Shown one piece after another: positions 58,540 to 64,000 of a stretch of 64,000 nucleotides of DNA. How positions within the stretch are numbered: position 1 is the first letter of the stretch; every line of letters begins with the position of its first letter. This DNA comes from Wyeomyia smithii (lineage: Eukaryota > Arthropoda > Insecta > Diptera > Culicidae): positions 10,081,786 through 10,145,785 of the forward strand of contig NC_073695.1 of assembly GCF_029784165.1 (NCBI RefSeq), read 5' to 3'. The notes beneath the pieces were generated by a model. That model was not told where the DNA came from and made no database searches. It saw only the letters and a list, made by a program, of their open reading frames with translations. The position numbers were made by a program, and so were the translations under genes.

Positions 58540-59690
58540 TTACCTTTCTCCTAGAAAGGTAAAGCAATCACTTGCAAAACCGAAAGTATAAAAGTGCTCC
58601 AAAGGGCCGAGTGGCATATATCACTCGACTCAGCTCGACGAGCTGAGCATTTTCTGTATGTGTGTGTGTGTGTATGTGCAGATTTTTGTTCTCACTCACT
58701 TTTCTTGGAGATGGCTGGACCGATTTTCATTAAATAAATTGCAAATGAAAGGTATAGTTGCCCCAAAAGACCCTATTAAATTTCATTGTGATCGGATTTT
58801 TAGTTTAGAAGTTATGTATCAAAATGTAAAAATCATGAAACATCATTATCTCAAAACTACACCATCGATTTTAACAAAATTGGTTTCAAATGAACGGGCT
58901 ACCTGAAATACCCTTAACTTTTGAATTTTATGAAAATTGGACATGTGGTTCAAAAGTTATGAAAAGAAACGTGTTTTGAAGACTGTTTAATCTCACTCAT
59001 GTTTCTCAGAGATGGCTGGACCGATTTGCATAAAATCAAAGTCAAATGGAAGGTCTAGTTGCCCCATAAGACCCTATCGATTTGTTTTGCAATCGGACTA
59101 TTACTTTTCCTGTTATGTTCAAAAATGTGAAATGCAGCTATGAAAAGGAACATATTCCGAAGACTACTTGGACTCACTCACTTTTCTCAGAGATGGCTGA
59201 TCCGATTTCCACAGAATTAGTGTCAAATAATAAGTCCAGCTGCCTCATAACACCCTATTGAATTTTACTATGATCAGACTGTAACTTTGTCTGTATTAAA
59301 CTGAAATGTGAAAATCGCGAAACTTCATTATCTCAGAAACTACACAACCGATTTGATTAATATAATTATCAGATGAGCGGGCTAGTTAAGGGTTAACTGA
59401 TGAATTATGATTGAATACGTGGTTTCAAATTTTGGCTGCACTATACGTTCCCATTTCATTTGATTATAATCGAACTTAAGCAACCGCTATGTATTATATT
59501 GTTTATAAAACAACGAAAGTCTATTATCTCAAAGATTACATGACTTATTTGAACATAACTAGTGCCATACGAACGAGTCATCTCTCAAACTTACAAATAA
59601 CAAATGTCATAACAATTTGATATGTGGCTTAAAAGTTATGGAAAGAGAAGAAATTCAAAGACTATTGAAAGCTAGACCTGGTTTGATCGA
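58540..59690. repeat. Interspersed repeat with three diverged internal units
   Basis: After a head containing GTATAAAAGTGCTCC and an imperfect palindrome around CTCAGCTCGACGAGCTGAG (58630-58648), a unit of about 110 bases recurs near 58688, 58990 and 59171. Each begins CTCACTCA-TTTCT and contains GAGATGGCTGGACCGATTT and GTTGCCCCA-AAGACCCTAT. The minus-strand and plus-strand frames are not conserved, so it is a non-coding repeat. Confidence 0.65.
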
Positions 59691-61588
59691 TATATGTGAC
59701 TTCAACATAATTTAAATGTGGTATCGTACTATTTGAACGTTCCAAATTCATTGATTCCTTGCAATGTGTTTAAAATCTGCAAATGCACGACGAATCGGCC
59801 ATAGGATATGATCAAAGTCAAGCAACAAATCGTTTAAAATGAATGGTTTTATCGAAATGACAACATCCTAGACTTTTGGCTTCTGTACATCGCCTTAATT
59901 CTGAATATATTCATATTGGGTGGTATTTGGTCATTTTCAGCAGATTTTCTGGCATCAATCTAGCACCGGAAATATACATATTGGGAGGTATTTAGTTATT
60001 TTGGTTGTTTTCCAGAAACTAAAAGTGGTCGTCTGAGGTCAATTGTTAGCTCCTTGCATCATTCTGGTTACAGAGATACTCATATTGGATGGCATTTGTT
60101 TATTTTAGGCTGTTTTTCACTAACCCGGTAGTCGCCATCCTGGATTTCAAAATTGTTTTTAAGATAATTTCTGGCCTCTGAGCGTTATTCTGGTTGAAGA
60201 AACACCCCTATTAGGTGTTATTCGATCATTTTCGGCTGTTTCTCAGGAAACGGGAGTCACCAACCTGGAACCCAAAATGGGGTCTGTGGTCGATTTCAGC
60301 TGCTGTGTATCATTAGACGGAAATCGGCCATTTTTGGCTGTTTTCCAGAAACCAGAAGTTGCCATCCTACAATTCATAATGGTGTCTGAGGTCAATTTTT
60401 AGCTTCTTGCAACATTCTGGCTCCAGAGGTACTCATATTGGGTAGTATTTGGTCACTTTGGGCTGTTTTCAGGAACCGAAAGTCGTCATTTTGGACTTTG
60501 AAATTGCCTGTGAAATCAATTTGTCATCTGAGCGTAATTCTGGTTCCGAAAACAATCATATTGAATGGTATTTGGTCATTTCCGGATGTTTGCCAGACAC
60601 CGGAAGTCACCATGTTATAATTCAAGATTGTGTCTGTGATCAATTTTTAGCTTCTGTTCATCTTTCTGATTCAGGAGATACTAATATTTAATGGAAATCG
60701 TCCATTTCAGGCTGTTTTCCAGAAACCGGAAGTTGCCATCTTACAATTCAAAATGTTGTCTGAAGTCGATTTGGGGCTCCAGTGCATCATTACGGTTCCG
60801 GAAATACCCATATTGGGTGGTATTTGGTCGTTTGCCGCTGTTTTTGCGAAATCGAAAGTCGCCATTTTGGAATTCATAATGACATTTGAAGTCAATTTCG
60901 ATCGATTTTGGCTCCTGTGTATCATTCTAGATCCGGATATTATTATGTTGGGTGGAAATCGGTCTTTTTTGGCTGTTTTCCAGAAACGGGAAGTTGCCAT
61001 CTTACAATCCAAAATGTTGCCTGAGGTCGATTATGAAACAAACTTGTTACACTAAAAACATTCACCTGCCAAATATGGTTCCATTTAGTTGGTTAGCTCT
61101 CGAGATGTGCAGAAATTTGTGTTTCATTTGTATGGCACCCTTCCCTTTCAAAAGAAGGAGGGGTGTCAAAATATTATGGACATATTGCGCACCACTGAAA
61201 ACATTTACCTGCCAAATTTGGTTCCATTTAGTTGATTCGTTCTCGAGATGTGCAGAAATTTATGTTTCATTTGTATGGAACCCCTCCCTACCAGAAAAGG
61301 GAGGGGCGTCCAACAATTATGGACATACTTGTTAGCTTCCAAGACATCCACATGCCAAATTCGGTTTCATTCGCTTGGTTTGTTCTTGAGTTGGGCAGAA
61401 ATTTATGTTTCGTTTTATGGGACCTCTCCCTTCCAGAAAAGGGAGGATTTCAATCTATTATAAAAACCTTTATCGGCACCAAAATCCCCTACCTAAAAAT
61501 TTTCACGTGGATCGGTTCGGTAGTTTTCGAGCCTATATGGATCAGACAGACAGACAGAGAGACCGGACTGCATATTTATATGTATAGA
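59690..61588 (-). mobile_element. Helitron-like element, inverted relative of 53689-55563
   Basis: Read on the minus strand it begins TCTATACATATAAATATGC and the AGACAGACAGAGAGACC region. It then repeats the same CATACAAATGAAACA and GGAACCAAATTTGG units, and then many ATGGCRACTTCCGG units. Its distal part (59700-59890) matches the pre-terminal part of the plus-strand copy, and the 3' terminus is missing. Numerous stops show that the apparent short frames are not genes. Confidence 0.5.
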
Positions 61589-61747
61589 TTACAACATCAA
61601 TATTTTATAACCTAAAGAGTGAATATACATTTATTGGATTGAAGCGTTCATGTAAATCTATTTCAACAAATAAAAGATTGAATGAGAAAGGCTGGGTCTG
61701 ACCGCTAGGTGGATTAATTTAGGTTTTTAGAATTTTTATGGGTAGTT

Positions 61748-61945
61748 GTCCCCCAGCTGGTCACTAGGCACGATGTTGGCCTAACGAGCCAGTTGTCGTA
61801 GGTTCGAATTTCGGTTCGGGAGAGACTGTTAGTGTCAGAATGATTGTACCGGTAGGCTAATTGTTCTTTACACTTTACAGTTGACTGCGAAGTCTGTGTA
61901 TAATAAACAGAAGGGCGAGTTCTGAATAGGAATTAAGCACCAAGG
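61748..61945 (+). mobile_element. tRNA-headed SINE
   Basis: A tRNA-derived head (GGCACGATGTTGGCCTAACG, then the B-box-like GGTTCGAATT at 61801-61810) is followed by a body with AGACTGTTAGTGTCAGA and GAAGTCTGTGTATAATAAAC. It is the plus-strand counterpart of 33942-34115. SINEs of this kind are transcribed by RNA polymerase III and moved by LINE enzymes. Confidence 0.8.
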
Positions 61946-64000
61946 CTTTTCTTTATGGGCAGTTGTTTTCGAGGGAGAAGGGGGCGGGCCCCAAAGAAGG
62001 AAATTCTTTACTACTGTGCATTCATGTTTTTTTGGAAAGAAAATTAAGTTGCTTAAAATTCTTGAAAAGAAAAGGGGGCGAAATTTGTCCTTTTTTTAAT
62101 GTTAATAAACCGGTTTGTTTTCAACAGATTTCATTCATTCTTGCAGCAATCGATTGGAAAATTACACAAGCATCCGCCCGATTGCAGAAAAAAGTTGTTT
62201 GATTATGCTAACTATTGTATTTTTGAAAATTGTCATGCCTTGTTAAAACGGAAATTTCGTCTTCTGATTGGTCGCTTTCCCTAATAAAGGTCGAAAAATT
62301 GATATATATAGTTAACCGTGGCGTAACGGATTACGGTAGTATTAGCTGGCATTCCAAATTTGCTTTCGGCCTAAAATGATCACTTGCCGGCTGGTCACAT
62401 ATCTTACAACAGCGTGGTAGCAGCAAACGTTTCGATATGCCAGTTAAGGGCTTTGGCCTTCTTTGCTTAATTTTGGCAACAACACATTCTATGCTGGTTC
62501 TTAGCAATCAAAATTTGTCGCGGCAATGCAATTTACTAAATTTGAAAACAACTTTTACAGCGCGTGTTGTCAGAGTGCCCTAATTCCTACTGTCAGGTGA
62601 GCACAAAGGTTGCGATCAGCACATCCGATTTTGAACGGTAAACTGCCCTGTTAGAACGTCTTTACAAGGACGGTTAATTTGACTTTACAGAAATAATTTG
62701 AAGTCGATTCAATCAATCAGCTTGAACAGAATTTTTTGTCTCCCAGCTGATCAGTTGCAACATGATGCAACACACAACAGCGAGCAAAAGACATCGTTTG
62801 ATGTTCCAAGCCGCAATACGATACGAGTTATATTGTTGCGTGTGTGAGAGCACCACCGGTGTTTTTTTCCGCTAGATACTAAAATTAAACACAATGTGGT
62901 GAAGGTTAGCAAAAAGGCTTATTTCATAGCATCCTCCGACTATGAAAGAGTGTTTCTGGTAAAATTTGTTATATTCTTTAGGCGGAAGGTGAACCGGACG
63001 GACAGTCCAACTATGACAGTAGCAGCAGCGGATTGCGGCAGTAGCAGCTGGCTTTCCGAATTTGCTTTCGGCTTAAACAAGTCACTTACCCAGCTGGTCA
63101 CATGCCAGCAGCAGCGCGGATTTTTTCAGTTTATAGGGTAGAGCACAGATAGGGTGTAAAAGGAAAATTTAAATTATATTACACACAAGCAGAGATAAAA
63201 TAACAGTTGGCATGATAGTTTTCAATAAGCGGCTTTGCTAATATTAGAAGCACGGAATACAGCTGACACCGGGCATATCTCACAATAGATCAACGATTCT
63301 GGTTGCAACGTGGAAGTTCATACAAGAAAAACGAGGATGCCATATTTTAAAGCTATCTGTCTGTTACCTTTGAAAATGAACAAGGCTAGAGTGATAAACA
63401 ACATTAGCAAGAGCAATTTATGTTTGCATAGTGTTGTTAAATTACAAGTAAGGTTGTGGAAGACTTATTTCATATGTTAAGAAACTATTTTCTCGCAGAT
63501 TTTTATATAAAAAAAAATTATTAAAAAATACATATGCAAGTGTGGAATCTGGAGCTCCAGATGAAATGAAACAGGTTTTTCTCTAAACCGCAACCGCGAA
63601 TGCAACGAGTAATTAAATTTATTTAGCTGGAAAAATATCACCATCAGTACAGCTCGTTAAACTATCTGTTCAAAGACGGAACAGTTTGGTTTTCTATTGT
63701 CTTAGATACCCTGAATTTATTTATTTGAATAAATCTGAGAAATCTCCAGAGTTCTAAAATAAACAACAATGCAGCAACCCGATATAACTTCAAATTTTAC
63801 GAATTTGAAAGTAGTTTTTACTGTTACAACATAGATATGAAAATCATTACGTTTGCAGTTCAAATGTCACGACCATCAAAACGAAATGAGCGATTGAATC
63901 TCGTGCATTCTCTAATGTTTAATTGATATTTATTCAATTCTTTATTTGTCTTGAAATATTTTTCGTTTAAAGAGATTTACATTATGCTTTCAGTTTTGTT
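61946..64000. other. Unassigned sequence with an internal duplication
   Basis: A block of about 75 bases at 62345-62420 is repeated with changes at 63045-63120; both contain AATTTGCTTTCGGC and CAGCTGGTCACAT-like sequence. The second lies in an 81-codon open frame (62896-63141) that has no recognised motif. No other feature is supported. Confidence 0.4.

Noticed and set aside
53690..61590. Regularly spaced repeats as a CRISPR array
   Set aside because: Units are diverged and about 150 bases long with no unique spacers; this is eukaryotic transposon DNA.

Overview
The window looks like intergenic or intronic DNA from a culicine mosquito, possibly Aedes-like. I infer this from the mix of repeats: tRNA-headed SINEs, many kinds of terminal-inverted-repeat (TIR) DNA elements and MITEs, Copia, Tc1 and LINE remnants, and long A-rich low-complexity tracts. 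The species cannot be fixed from the sequence alone. There are no rRNA genes, no CRISPR array, no bacterial-style operons, and no host gene I can name. Only two short candidate host exons are visible (17262-17307 and 35980-36057). Nearly all other annotatable sequence is transposable-element DNA.

Layout. 1-5400: a hexanucleotide array, then unassigned sequence. 5400-14900: long purine-rich tracts built from words such as gtcaaaa, interrupted by a TTAA-flanked element carrying a tRNA-like sequence (6253-6616), a short MITE (9409-9527), a hAT-type MITE (11177-11367) and a LINE endonuclease remnant (11379-11860). 15000-17500: mixed-composition sequence with a possible small exon. 17602-19661: a pogo/Tc1-like element with another TIR element inside it. 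22038-22313: a GTTACGTAA-rich MITE. 23044-24940: a decayed Copia pol followed by a polypurine tract and the start of a 3' LTR. 25387-25942: a hAT-type element made of AACCCG-like repeats with a perfect 8-bp target duplication. 26066-33409: a Tc1-like element with at least five other elements nested in it. 34100-37840: the largest stretch without recognised repeats.

37851-45343 is the most interesting object. It is a 7.5-kb DNA transposon with matching GGGGCCGTCC ends and a 3-bp TTA duplication. It carries an eight-exon gene on the minus strand (38144-43592) whose splice sites and phases agree at every junction except for one frame break in exon 4. The protein has the layout of a DDE-type transposase, and its superfamily is not obvious. 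A 160-bp MITE at 29076-29235 has the same ends and is probably a non-autonomous relative.

45350-64000: more MITEs, a 2-kb segment between 25-bp direct repeats (46854-48899), two related Helitron-like repeat-rich elements in opposite orientation (53689-55563 and about 59690-61588), a GC-richer unassigned segment (55900-57650), and a full-length-looking SINE (61748-61945).
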